A stretch of 64,000 bases of DNA from Oscillospiraceae bacterium (GCA_910575505.1 CAJTFK010000001.1:62001-126000); one strand, 5' to 3'; positions 48,145 through 55,272 are shown, numbered from the stretch's first letter. The notes: generated from the letters alone by a model not told the origin. Made by a program: numbers and translations.

Positions 48145-48183
48145 TTTGAATTACTCCTTTATCAAAGATTTTAGTGTGGATCT

Positions 48184-48212
48184 CTCCATAATACGATTTG
48201 CATTTTTTGCGG
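48184..48212 (-). promoter_or_regulatory. CGCA...TATTATGG promoter-like element
   Basis: Minus strand: CCGCAAAAAATGCA, then CGTATTATGGAG. Serves the gene at 48144. Confidence 0.6.
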
Positions 48213-48215
48213 ACG

Positions 48216-48980
48216 CTACCGTCCGATATAGCGGGGCGGATTGTGATGCCCGATGACAAGATAAGGAATGCCCTCGACCAGTTGCGAGCTGAAATCCAAG
48301 TCGATGTATCCCTTATCAATATCCCAGCCCATGTTTTCGCCGATGGCATCGTCACACGGGTCGAGGCCGATTTCCTGTAAGAAATCGTTGACAGTTATCA
48401 CCATCTCGTCCCGCATCCGTTTATTCAGGACGTTTTCCGCCTTCCGCAGGATCTCAATGTCCGCCTTGAAGCAGGAATTGGTGAGCGGGTCAAAACAGGG
48501 AGTTTCCCCTTTGCCGGTGATGATGAACTCACGACTGGTCACCTGGGCCTTCTCCAGCTTGTCCCTGGCAACCGCGTCACGAATCACCTGCTCCTTCTTC
48601 TCGCCGACAACCTCAACGGTTTTCTCCTTATACTCTTTGAGAGCTGTTTCAGAGATGGTGTAGGCGGTAGCGAGTGCCGCATTTCGCCGGGCATTGACCG
48701 AACTGGCGCCAATCAGGCAACCAATGGAGCACACACCGGTCACGGCTGCGGGGACGTAGCACTTCCAGGTGGTCTTAATGATCTCCGAGTTGGTCAGTCG
48801 CTTTCCTTCCTTAATTTCTCGCTCGTCTACGAGGCGAAGGGCCTTGGGAGTGGCTTTGACGGCTGTAATGGTTGTAAAGATCATCCCTGCGATGCCGATA
48901 CCTGTCAAAAGCTCAGGACTGTGCTTTTTCAGAATTTTCGGAACATCTTTAAGCGCCTTTACAAAGGTTTGCTTGTTCAC
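48216..48980 (-). CDS. DUF6353-like membrane protein, copy 2 (254 aa)
   Basis: A 254-aa paralog: KHSPELLTGIGIAGMIFTTI (span 1), CYVPAAVTGVCSIGCLIGAS (span 2), NARRNAALATAYTISETALK, and a C-terminal domain with NDFLQEIGLDPCDD and NMGWDIDKGYIDL. Start is GTG 48980 (GAAAGGAG upstream). The WxCYxPAxxTG motif is shared with copy 3. Confidence 0.7.
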   Translation of the reverse strand: MNKQTFVKALKDVPKILKKHSPELLTGIGIAGMIFTTITAVKATPKALRLVDEREIKEGKRLTNSEIIKTTWKCYVPAAVTGVCSIGCLIGASSVNARRNAALATAYTISETALKEYKEKTVEVVGEKKEQVIRDAVARDKLEKAQVTSREFIITGKGETPCFDPLTNSCFKADIEILRKAENVLNKRMRDEMVITVNDFLQEIGLDPCDDAIGENMGWDIDKGYIDLDFSSQLVEGIPYLVIGHHNPPRYIGR

Positions 48981-49011
48981 AATATGACTCCTTTCAAACG
49001 TATTTTTGGGG

Positions 49012-49314
49012 CTACTTTTCAAGTGATTCGATTTCTTGCAGAATCTCACAAGCCGTTTCTGCTAAAACTGAAAATATCCGCCTTTGTTCGTCCGTAACAG
49101 ACGAATGCTTGTAAAGTTCCATCGTTAATGCAAAATTTTCGATGGTGTCGGATGCCAGAGTCCACGGATGGTCCCAAACCAGTTGTAAAATTTCTTCAAT
49201 GGCACATCTTGAGAACGCAACCTCTTCAAGCTCATGTTGCGGCCAATCAAAATATGGAGCATCTTCGTACATTTCCAGCATCCGATTCAGCGTGATAATT
49301 GCCCGTTCGTTCAT
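49012..49314 (-). CDS. small phage protein, unknown
   Basis: A 100-aa helical, acidic protein (MNERAIITLNRMLEMYEDAP, FSRCAIEEILQLVWDHPWTL, FSVLAETACEILQEIESLEK). ATG 49314 follows GGGGAAGAA. The open frame upstream covers the terminator of the neighbouring gene and is not taken. No family recognised. Confidence 0.5.
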   Translation of the reverse strand: MNERAIITLNRMLEMYEDAPYFDWPQHELEEVAFSRCAIEEILQLVWDHPWTLASDTIENFALTMELYKHSSVTDEQRRIFSVLAETACEILQEIESLEK

Positions 49315-49334
49315 GTGCAGTTCTTCCCCATCCA

Positions 49335-49360
49335 AAAGCGAAGAGCCCCTGTCAGGGCTC
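49335..49360 (-). terminator. small terminator after the 57-aa gene
   Basis: GAGCCC/GGGCTC stem around TGACAGG; the stop codon of the upstream gene lies in the loop; followed by TTCGCTTTT. Confidence 0.6.
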
Positions 49361-49525
49361 CTCACTCTCTTCTTCACTTTCACGGGCGGCAAGTTTTTCA
49401 TTGATCTTCTCGTCAATCAGCATGTCCTGCTCACGATCGTCGGCCCAGTTGGACAGCAGCGTTCCCACCGCTCCAAGGACCATACCGATCATGGACATGA
49501 CTCTGAAGATAGCTTTCTTATCCAT
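49352..49525 (-). CDS. 57-aa membrane peptide
   Basis: Read by eye from ATG 49525: MDKKAIFRVMSMIGMVLGAV..., a hydrophobic N-terminal helix and an acidic helical end. AAAGGAGGCTAAGGCTTC precedes the start, downstream of a CGCA-type element. Function unknown. Confidence 0.55.
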   Translation of the reverse strand: MDKKAIFRVMSMIGMVLGAVGTLLSNWADDREQDMLIDEKINEKLAARESEEESEEP

Positions 49526-49542
49526 GAAGCCTTAGCCTCCTT

Positions 49543-49570
49543 TCCACAATAGAGTGTGTTGTTTCTGCGG
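49543..49570 (-). promoter_or_regulatory. CGCA...TATTGTGG promoter-like element
   Basis: Minus strand CCGCAGAAACAACA, then CTATTGTGGAAAGG, with a G instead of A in the TTATG core. It serves the gene at 49525. Confidence 0.5.
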
Positions 49571-49575
49571 AAGAC

Positions 49576-50388
49576 CTACTCGCAGTAGTCCTCCTCGGTT
49601 CCAGGGGTGTAAACCATGTCGATGATGTAGCACTCCAAACCGTCTTCCAGAATGGCCTTAGAGTGGTCAAAGTCAATCCAGTACATTTCGTCATTGACGA
49701 ACCATCCAATGGTATTACCCTCCGGAATATCAGCAATTCCAAGGAGATCGTAGAAGTGATTGAGAGCAATACCTCCGCCATTAAGAGCGAAGTTTCTGTT
49801 CAGATGGTACTCAGCTTGGAGTACCTTTCCGATTGTTGAGGTGAAATATCGCTCTGAGAACGAGTCATAGAAGAGTCGTTCTTCTTCGTCAGCATCCTCG
49901 AAGTCAAGACAAGAACTCCCCATGATTCCAGGAGATGTGATGACGTGGTCTTTATCGACCTTCTCCGACGCTATGGACTCCATGACCTTTTTATGGGCCT
50001 CCTCGCCATAAAGTTCCTTGACTTTCCGTTTGTAGTCGGAGTAGGAATGGCTGACAAGGGCGTAAGCGCTGGTGAGCGATGCTTGTTGCCGCCGGTTCAG
50101 GATGTTTACCCCGAAGATGCAGGTAATTGTGGCGGTACCGGTGATTACGGCCGGAATATAACATTTCCAGCAAGACTTGACAACTTCCACCTTGGTTGCT
50201 GCATACGGGTCGCCATCGTGATTTTTCCGGCTGTCAGCTTTGACCATCTCCATGGCTTTCGGTGTGGCCTTAACTGCTAAAACCGCCGTTGCAACCACGC
50301 CAATAGCTCCGAGACAGGTCAGAATTGTCGGCGACACTTTCTTCATAGCGTTTCCGGCCTGTTTTACCAGACCTTGCTTGGAACTCAT
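49576..50388 (-). CDS. DUF6353-like membrane protein, copy 3 (270 aa)
   Basis: A 270-aa paralog: KVSPTILTCLGAIGVVATAV (span 1), CWKCYIPAVITGTATITCIF (span 2), NRRQQASLTSAYALVSHSYS, and a C-terminal domain with LNHFYDLLGIADIPEGNTIG and WIDFDHSKAIL. ATG 50388 follows AAGGAGGAAAACGG and overlaps the upstream stop (ATGA). Closest by eye to copy 2. Confidence 0.7.
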   Translation of the reverse strand: MSSKQGLVKQAGNAMKKVSPTILTCLGAIGVVATAVLAVKATPKAMEMVKADSRKNHDGDPYAATKVEVVKSCWKCYIPAVITGTATITCIFGVNILNRRQQASLTSAYALVSHSYSDYKRKVKELYGEEAHKKVMESIASEKVDKDHVITSPGIMGSSCLDFEDADEEERLFYDSFSERYFTSTIGKVLQAEYHLNRNFALNGGGIALNHFYDLLGIADIPEGNTIGWFVNDEMYWIDFDHSKAILEDGLECYIIDMVYTPGTEEDYCE

Positions 50389-50561
50389 TTCCGTTTTCCT
50401 CCTTTTTCTGTGGCAGCCATAAGCGACGCAAACACACAGGCCTGATACGTCGTTTCACCTATCTCGCCAAGTTCGTTTAACTTACGAAGGGTTACCAATG
50501 ATGTTTCCGGAGACCCATAAATTGCATCATTCCACAGAGTCCGGTGTTTCTTGAAATCCAC
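50385..50561 (-). CDS. 58-aa phage protein
   Basis: Read by eye from GTG 50561 (GAAGGAGAAGAACGAA upstream): a helical protein with HRTLWNDAIYGSPETSLVTL and TTYQACVFASLMAATEKGG. It overlaps the DUF6353-like start by 4 bp, suggesting coupled expression. Unknown function. Confidence 0.5.
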   Translation of the reverse strand: MDFKKHRTLWNDAIYGSPETSLVTLRKLNELGEIGETTYQACVFASLMAATEKGGKRK

Positions 50562-50904
50562 TTCGTTCTTCTCCTTCCAAATATCCGAAATACAATCCGT
50601 CTAAGATTGACATTGCCGCATCTCTGGATGTCTCGAATACATAAATGTTGTGCTGGTCGTGACTTTTGGTCACACACTCATCCGCTTTCTGAACGAACTG
50701 TTCCAGTATCTCGGTTGGCATACCGATGTCGCCATGCTTGGCAATCTCCTGGAGCAGTGTTTCGAGGGTGAACTTTTCGACACTAAGCTGCTCAAAATAT
50801 GGATCTTTCAGATCGGTGTGTCTCATGTTCCACTCAATTCCGTCGAGCAGGTCATTTATGTACGAACCTATGACGATAGAATCGTAGCCAATTTCAGGTT
50901 TCAT
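50527..50904 (-). CDS. small acidic phage protein
   Basis: A 125-aa, helical, acidic protein (MKPEIGYDSIVIGSYINDLL, VEKFTLETLLQEIAKHGDIG, ETSRDAAMSILDGLYFGYLE). No family recognised. It overlaps the upstream gene by 4 bp and the downstream one by 35 bp. Confidence 0.5.
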   Translation of the reverse strand: MKPEIGYDSIVIGSYINDLLDGIEWNMRHTDLKDPYFEQLSVEKFTLETLLQEIAKHGDIGMPTEILEQFVQKADECVTKSHDQHNIYVFETSRDAAMSILDGLYFGYLEGEERSGFQETPDSVE

Positions 50905-51401
50905 ACAGTCATTCCTTCAGTATCGGAAACGGGAATGAGCGCATTCGGATTGAGTATTACGATGGAATCACAATCCCAACCATAAAGCGAATTATGGAGT
51001 TCAAAGTAATCATCACAATCATACTCATCACCATAAATACAGAGTTCGACTGCATCAATTCCCTGATCGATACATTTTTCAAAGTCGATGATGTATCTCC
51101 TCCATGGGGTATCTTTACTCCACCTGGACCCTTCTTGCACAGGAAGTTTCTCAAGATCTTCCAGAGATTTGATGGTCGCAATGTTTGAACCATTTTTAAT
51201 GGTAAACTTGAAGGAAAGCTTCTCAGTGCACTCCCTGAAATCCTCAACTTCGCACCAATCTTTCCAACCTCGTGTTGCATTTATCCGTGACGCCCAAAGT
51301 CCTCCCTTCGGTTTAATCCATCCCTTGTCATTCTCGATGGGAAAACCTTTTTCTGGGTCAAACTCTGTTGATCCATAATGAATATAGATTTGTCGATTCA
51401 C
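50901..51401 (-). CDS. protein of unknown function with GGLWAS motif
   Basis: A 166-aa protein with IYIHYGSTEFDPEKGFPIEN, WIKPKGGLWASRINATRGWK and DWCEVEDFRE. The P-x-GGLW-(A/S)-S...WKDWC pattern occurs in many unannotated bacterial and phage proteins and has been suggested to me by its layout to belong to an ADP-ribosyltransferase-like fold; I cannot confirm this. Complete, ATG 51401. Confidence 0.4.
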   Translation of the reverse strand: MNRQIYIHYGSTEFDPEKGFPIENDKGWIKPKGGLWASRINATRGWKDWCEVEDFRECTEKLSFKFTIKNGSNIATIKSLEDLEKLPVQEGSRWSKDTPWRRYIIDFEKCIDQGIDAVELCIYGDEYDCDDYFELHNSLYGWDCDSIVILNPNALIPVSDTEGMTV

Positions 51402-51403
51402 GA

Positions 51404-51874
51404 TTACCTCCTGTCCTCGGGCTCATACGGAACCTGCTCAACGTCGCCGCCCTGTACCGTGACAGAGCGCATCAGACAGCCCCGTTCCTCATCGAAGTAG
51501 ATGTTGTCGGCCAGATGGCCCCACTCGTCGAACTTCTCAGAGACGTTCTTACCCTGGGACCGCCGGAGCGCAATCAGTTCCTCGTGAACGACACGCCGCC
51601 ATGCTCTGGCAAGAGGCTTTCTGCTTTGGGCCAGGACGTTGTAGAGGCCGGTCTCGGTGATGAAAGTTACCTGCCGCTTCTGCCCAGCGACTACGAGCGG
51701 AAGGAGCATATGCTCGTCCTCCTCGCAGAGCCGAACAAGGTTCCAGACGTTACCCTCGCCGTAATCCACCAGATCGGCGACGTCCGCAGCCTTGAAGAGA
51801 GGCGCATCCAGATCCCCATAGACAGCGAGAACGCGGTTTCTGAACTTGACTTCTCCTACGATTTTGATTTCCAT
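51404..51874 (-). CDS. BRO-N domain antirepressor-like protein
   Basis: A 156-aa protein with the Bro-N pattern: EVKFRNRVLAVYGDLDAPLF, KAADVADLVDYGEGNVWNLV and TFITETGLYNVLAQSRKPLA followed by RAWRRVVHEELIALRRSQG. Phage antirepressors and regulators contain this DNA-binding domain. The C-terminal domain usual in antirepressors is missing, so only the Bro-N part plus a short tail is present. ATG 51874 follows AAAGGAGAAAATC. Confidence 0.85.
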   Translation of the reverse strand: MEIKIVGEVKFRNRVLAVYGDLDAPLFKAADVADLVDYGEGNVWNLVRLCEEDEHMLLPLVVAGQKRQVTFITETGLYNVLAQSRKPLARAWRRVVHEELIALRRSQGKNVSEKFDEWGHLADNIYFDEERGCLMRSVTVQGGDVEQVPYEPEDRR

Positions 51875-51910
51875 TTTGATTTTCTCCTTTCCTTGACGAA
51901 AAAATTAAAG

Positions 51911-51981
51911 AGGCTGTATCGGACTCGAACCGATGACCTCAACCATTTCAGGTTGCGCTCCCCCAACTGAGCTAACCTCCT
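51911..51981 (-). tRNA. tRNA-like gene, apparent GAA (Phe) anticodon, degenerate
   Basis: Cloverleaf-like sequence of 71 nt: a D-arm (GCTC...GAGC), T-arm (ATCGG TTCGAGT CCGAT) and an anticodon arm CAACC-TGAAAT-GGTTG whose loop reads UGAAAU (six bases), so GAA would be the anticodon with a short loop. The acceptor stem AGGAGGT/ACAGCCT has two adjacent mismatches (4-69 and 5-68). A CGCA...TATTATGG element ends right at its 5' end. It may be a decaying or altered tRNA. Confidence 0.6.
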
Positions 51982-52010
51982 CTCCATAATACGATTTGTA
52001 AAATTTGCGG
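51982..52010 (-). promoter_or_regulatory. CGCA...TATTATGG promoter-like element
   Basis: Minus strand CCGCAAATTTTACAAATCG, then TATTATGGAG, ending two bases before the tRNA-like gene; important for locating the start site. Confidence 0.65.
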
Positions 52011-52011
52011 A

Positions 52012-52121
52012 AGAAAAAGAAAAGAACGACTTCAGGGTCGTGCCCGCTTATTGCGTTGCCTACTCCGTACCCAGCTTCGTAGCTCGCTACAGGATTTTCA
52101 CCTGCATATATCCATTCTCTT
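52012..52121 (-). ncRNA. structured RNA, twin of 58698-58835
   Basis: From the CGCA-type element the transcript reads GGATATATGCAGGTGAAAATCC..., with a GCAGG/CCTGT hairpin and 7-nt loop, CTACGAAG, GGCAACG...CGGGC and a 3' ACGAC-CCTGAA-GTCGT hairpin followed by T-rich sequence. A second RNA with the same order of conserved blocks lies at 58.7 kb. No open frame longer than a few codons follows a ribosome binding site. Confidence 0.6.
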
Positions 52122-52148
52122 CCATAAAGGAAGTTGCAAAATCTGCGA
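52121..52148 (-). promoter_or_regulatory. CGCA...TTTATGG promoter-like element
   Basis: Minus strand TTCGCAGATTTTGCA, then CTTTATGGAAG. It heads the RNA at 52012-52121. Confidence 0.65.
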
Positions 52149-52167
52149 AAAAGGAAAGAGGAGTCCA

Positions 52168-52353
52168 TCAGGACTCCCCCCTAAAACCTATTGGCTGCTT
52201 TCGCTTTGCCTCATTTTTGTCCATAGCATTAAGTATCTTGGGTTCTGCGATTCTGTACCAAAGTGTTTGCGTTGCCGCTGAAACAATGCCCATGACGACA
52301 CAACCACTAACTTCTCCTGCAAACTTGAATACTTTTTTGCTGTAAAATCTCAT
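52168..52353 (-). CDS. small membrane protein
   Basis: A 61-aa protein with a hydrophobic segment (AGEVSGCVVMGIVSAATQTL) between basic ends. Start ATG 52353, eight bases after GGAGG, which is itself the end of the CGCA...TATTATGG element at 52363-52390. Unknown function. Confidence 0.55.
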   Translation of the reverse strand: MRFYSKKVFKFAGEVSGCVVMGIVSAATQTLWYRIAEPKILNAMDKNEAKRKQPIGFRGES

Positions 52354-52362
52354 AGCGATCAC

Positions 52363-52390
52363 CTCCATAATACAGTATGAATATCTTGCG
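52363..52390 (-). promoter_or_regulatory. CGCA...TATTATGG promoter-like element
   Basis: Minus strand CGCAAGATATTCATAC, then TGTATTATGGAGG; the final GGAGG is also the ribosome binding site of the gene at 52353. Confidence 0.6.
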
Positions 52391-52424
52391 AAAAAGCAAA
52401 AGCCGCTGTTACGCGGCTCCGGCC

Positions 52425-52640
52425 TTAGAGACCAATGCTCTTTATCAATTTGTCAAGTTCATCTTTTGAGAGTTCCAAATCAATGTCCAAGTGGACATGT
52501 GCCTTCTCCTCAAGAATGGTCGTGCGAAAATGGTTGAGTTGGACGTCAACATCGTAACCCAACTTTTTGCGCATGGCCTTTCCAATAAGGAGTGATGCAA
52601 TTCCTCTCGTCCATTTTGATTCAATTTTCATCTCATCCAT
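52425..52640 (-). CDS. small phage protein, unknown
   Basis: A 71-aa, probably beta-alpha protein (MDEMKIESKWTRGIASLLIG, VQLNHFRTTILEEKAHVHLD). It resembles short conserved phage proteins with a single mixed domain; no name. Start ATG 52640 after AAGGAGC. Confidence 0.5.
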   Translation of the reverse strand: MDEMKIESKWTRGIASLLIGKAMRKKLGYDVDVQLNHFRTTILEEKAHVHLDIDLELSKDELDKLIKSIGL

Positions 52641-52667
52641 GCTCCTTAACCCCTTTCATGGTATTGG

Positions 52668-52694
52668 TCCATAATAGGAGCTGTGGAATTGGCG
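52668..52694 (-). promoter_or_regulatory. CGCC...TATTATGG promoter-like element
   Basis: Minus strand ACCGCCAATTCCACA, then CTATTATGGACC. Upstream of the gene at 52640. Confidence 0.55.
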
Positions 52695-52734
52695 GTAAAA
52701 AGCTAAGAGGCTTTGCGCCCCTCAGCAGTCACCA

Positions 52735-53451
52735 TCAGTCACACTCGTAAGTGAACGTCAAGTACGGGAGTCCATGCTCTGAAATCTCCGCTCCAAACTC
52801 TATCTGCATCATCGGAATGCGTGAATCGCAATACCATCGCACTCTTTCCATGATTGGCGTGTGTTCCTCATCAAGCTGATCGTAGAAATCCGTCAACCCA
52901 GCAGCGCCATCCAGCAGCACCATTGTGTTGACGTTGTTTGCCGCAGCTTGTATCCGGACCATGCTTGACTTGAACACCATCCCAGTCACAAGATCCTTGC
53001 ATGTCACGAGCTCGTCGCTTGCACAGATTAGCCCTCCAGTCACCTTCTTGCTTACTTGATCTTTAGCAATCTCCTGTTCAACGGCTTCTGCCTTCTCCTT
53101 GCCAAACATCTCAAGTACCTTATCCTTGTGCTCTTGCAGCTGAGTCTTTGCAATGGCGCAAGTCCCAGCAAGAGCTGCATAACGCTTGACACTGACTCGG
53201 TTGGCACCAAGAATGCAAGCAACGGTTGCTCCTCCGATGGCAATGCACGGCCCATAAATGGGTGCTGCCACCTTAACTTTCTCAAAGGTTGTCGGCTCCT
53301 CCAGTTTCTCAACCTCCTCCTTTGCTTTCAGAGTTGCCTTCGCTGCACAGATTCCAGTTGCAAAGACTCCAATCACCGCCGCTCCTGACAGGATTGTAGG
53401 TAACTGCTCTTTGCACAAAGCCCCTAAGCTTTTCAGTAGTTTGAGATTCAT
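52735..53451 (-). CDS. DUF6353-like membrane protein, copy 4 (238 aa)
   Basis: A 238-aa paralog: EQLPTILSGAAVIGVFATGI (span 1), VAAPIYGPCIAIGGATVACI (span 2), GANRVSVKRYAALAGTCAIA, then a domain with CKDLVTGMVFKSSMVRIQAA and FYDQLDEEHTPIM. Shorter and more diverged than copies 2 and 3. ATG 53451 is preceded by GAAGGGAGC. Confidence 0.65.
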   Translation of the reverse strand: MNLKLLKSLGALCKEQLPTILSGAAVIGVFATGICAAKATLKAKEEVEKLEEPTTFEKVKVAAPIYGPCIAIGGATVACILGANRVSVKRYAALAGTCAIAKTQLQEHKDKVLEMFGKEKAEAVEQEIAKDQVSKKVTGGLICASDELVTCKDLVTGMVFKSSMVRIQAAANNVNTMVLLDGAAGLTDFYDQLDEEHTPIMERVRWYCDSRIPMMQIEFGAEISEHGLPYLTFTYECD

Positions 53452-53481
53452 AATTTAGCTCCCTTCAAAAATTTTGGATCT

Positions 53482-53510
53482 CTCCATAAGAGGGGCTGTC
53501 TATTCGGCGC
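53482..53510 (-). promoter_or_regulatory. CGCC...CTTATGG promoter-like element
   Basis: Minus strand AGCGCCGAATAGACAG, then CTCTTATGGAG. Upstream of DUF6353-like copy 4. Confidence 0.55.
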
Positions 53511-53869
53511 TAAATCGGCGAACGGTCGAACACGGTCTCCCACTTTTGCTTTGGCAAAGGTTTCATCTTCAACGCCCACATGATTTGTCGAATTGTCACA
53601 GTGGGGTAAAGACCGTCCGTACAAGTTCCGGCCCGCTCGTCAAAGAACTCCTTAAATTTAGGATGCAAATATAAAACATCGGTCAAGTAGGCGTCTACCT
53701 CTGTCCATGATGTACTCTTTGTTTTAGGGTCAAATCTCTGCTGTATCACAGCCAAACCCTTTTCGTCAATCTCGAACAAGGTGCAGCTGTCATACACCGG
53801 ATGGTTGCAAATGTAACGCCGACCATACATCGACAGCGAAACAGCCGGCTTCTCGAAATGATAGCGCAT
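53510..53869 (-). CDS. conserved mobile-element protein (DUF5720-like)
   Basis: A 119-aa protein: MRYHFEKPAVSLSMYGRRYI, NHPVYDSCTLFEIDEKGLAV, IQQRFDPKTKSTSWTEVDAY, FFDERAGTCTDGLYPTVTIR and MKPLPKQKWETVFDR. This pattern is well known in phages, ICEs and transposons of Firmicutes and is listed as a DUF5720-type family. Function unknown. ATG 53869 follows GGAGGGATTGTG. Confidence 0.75.
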   Translation of the reverse strand: MRYHFEKPAVSLSMYGRRYICNHPVYDSCTLFEIDEKGLAVIQQRFDPKTKSTSWTEVDAYLTDVLYLHPKFKEFFDERAGTCTDGLYPTVTIRQIMWALKMKPLPKQKWETVFDRSPI

Positions 53870-53886
53870 CACAATCCCTCCAAGAA

Positions 53887-53972
53887 AATAAAAAGAAAAG
53901 GCTACGAGGGAGGATCGCACTCCTCGTAGATGGTTGGGTTTTCACCAACAACATGCGTCTCTCATACTTCCT
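53887..53972 (-). ncRNA. small RNA with GTTGG-TGAAAAC-CCAAC hairpin and terminator
   Basis: After the element at 53974-54000 come GTTGGTGAAAACCCAAC (17-nt hairpin) and a terminator (CTACGAGG...CCTCGTAG, then TTTTCTTTTT). No start codon with ribosome binding site and a meaningful frame is visible. About 85 nt. The hairpin loop TGAAAAC resembles that of the RNA at 52.1 kb. Confidence 0.5.
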
Positions 53973-53973
53973 T

Positions 53974-54000
53974 TCCATAAAGGAATTTGTAAAATCTGCG
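53974..54000 (-). promoter_or_regulatory. CGCA...TTTATGG promoter-like element
   Basis: Minus strand CCGCAGATTTTACAAATTC, then CTTTATGGAAAGG. It heads the small RNA at 53887-53972. Confidence 0.65.
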
Positions 54001-54052
54001 GAAAAGAGAAAGAGTCCCGGTTTCCCAAGACTCTCCTCCATTTTGATAATGC

Positions 54053-54388
54053 TTAGTCGTCGTACATCTTGCAAGATGCTTTGCAGTAGGGATATGGACC
54101 TCCACAAGCCCTGCACCCCGCGGGCGGCATATCATCTCTCGGAATCAGGTACTCGTCACCTCTTTCATCCTGTACAAGTTCCATAGTGTCTTCCTCCTCG
54201 TACTCATAATCCATAACATCGCACTCCCAGCCACATGCCGGGCAGGTGAATACTCCAATTCTATTCCTGATTTCCTCATCCATCAGCGCTCCGCATTTGT
54301 TGCAGATGCCCCAGCCGTCATTGAGATACTCCCTAATCTCAACGCCCTCCGGCCGAATGATCTCTTTACCCTTTTTACGCACTTTCAT
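54053..54388 (-). CDS. zinc-ribbon protein
   Basis: A 111-aa protein with three Cys groups: CNKCGALMD (29-37), CPACGWEC (49-56) and CRACGGPYPYCKASC (92-106). Acidic linker between them. Likely two zinc ribbons for nucleic-acid or protein contact. ATG 54388 follows AGGAGG. It has both a sigmaA-type promoter and a CGCA-type element upstream. Confidence 0.65.
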   Translation of the reverse strand: MKVRKKGKEIIRPEGVEIREYLNDGWGICNKCGALMDEEIRNRIGVFTCPACGWECDVMDYEYEEEDTMELVQDERGDEYLIPRDDMPPAGCRACGGPYPYCKASCKMYDD

Positions 54389-54422
54389 TACCTCCTGATG
54401 TAGTCCAGAAGTGTTGTACAGT

Positions 54423-54452
54423 ATTATACTCCACTCCTGGCTAATAGTCGAG
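54423..54452 (-). promoter_or_regulatory. sigmaA-type promoter
   Basis: Minus strand TCGACT, 17 bp, TATAAT, upstream of the zinc-ribbon gene at 54388. One of few consensus-like sigmaA sites among the leftward genes. Confidence 0.55.
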
Positions 54453-54470
54453 GTAAAAGAGCTCTTCTTC

Positions 54471-54497
54471 CTCATAAAGTGCGCTGTAGAAATGGCG
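54471..54497 (-). promoter_or_regulatory. CGCC...TTTATGAGG promoter-like element
   Basis: Minus strand TTCGCCATTTCTACAG, then ACTTTATGAGG. It precedes the zinc-ribbon gene at 54388 by about 80 bp. Confidence 0.5.
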
Positions 54498-54552
54498 AAA
54501 ACGAAAAGAGCGCGAAATCTCCGCGCCCTCTCCGCTTTTGCAGCCTTACCCT

Positions 54553-55239
54553 TTACTTCGTGGGTCTGAAGCGATTCAGCAAGTTCTTGAATGTGGTCGA
54601 CGTGAACGAACCAGTTTCCTCGAACTTGAAACCCTTGTTCATCCAGATGCCGTAGAATACCAACGGCAGTACCAGTTCTCCAACCGCCACACCAGCTCTC
54701 ACACACCGGTCGACCATCTGATCCCGGGCCTGGCGCTTCTGAAGCTCTCCCTCCTGGGTACGGTCAGCATCCTTGCTGTCAAGCTCCCGCTCCTTCAGAA
54801 CAAGCTCGGCACCCTTATGCTGAGACTCAGCCTCACTCTGCTTCTCTTTCAACTTGTGCTCAGCGGTGTCGCCGTCGGCTTGACGCTTCTTCAGGGCGAG
54901 TTCAGCTTTGAACTGTTCGTCCTTCATCTTACGTTCTGCCTCGGCACTATCCACCTGGCGCTCCTTGATAGAGAGCTCAGCCTGATGCTGGGTCTCCTGC
55001 TGGGTAGCCTGCTTTTCTTTCAGAGCGAGTTCCGCTTTACGCTGCTCGCTGTCCATAACCCGGCGTTCACGCTTCTCTTCCGCCTCGGTCTCGGCCTTGA
55101 TCTCCTCGATACGGAGTTTGTGCAGGGTTGCGAGATTCTGGATTGCCTTCGACTTCTCGTCAGTTCCAGAGCTCAGGGCCTCCACGTTTTGGATTTCCTG
55201 CTCGATCACGCCGTCCAACAAACTTTTGATCTCTGCCAT
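54553..55239 (-). CDS. long coiled-coil protein with C-terminal membrane segment
   Basis: A 228-aa protein. Residues ~50-170 form a repetitive charged coiled coil built from about 22-residue units such as AELALKEKQATQQETQHQ and AELALKKRQADGDTAEHK. A short hydrophobic stretch (VAVGELVLPLVFYGIWM) follows, then a basic end. Likely a structural rod attached to the membrane. ATG 55239 follows AAAGGAGTAAAGCAAT. Function unknown. Confidence 0.6.
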   Translation of the reverse strand: MAEIKSLLDGVIEQEIQNVEALSSGTDEKSKAIQNLATLHKLRIEEIKAETEAEEKRERRVMDSEQRKAELALKEKQATQQETQHQAELSIKERQVDSAEAERKMKDEQFKAELALKKRQADGDTAEHKLKEKQSEAESQHKGAELVLKERELDSKDADRTQEGELQKRQARDQMVDRCVRAGVAVGELVLPLVFYGIWMNKGFKFEETGSFTSTTFKNLLNRFRPTK

Positions 55240-55272
55240 ATTGCTTTACTCCTTTCAAATATTAGAGTTGGG

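Noticed and set aside
52012..52121. Cobalamin riboswitch, suggested by GGTGAAAATCC
   Set aside because: The other conserved boxes of that riboswitch are missing and no vitamin-related gene follows; the match is part of a simple hairpin.
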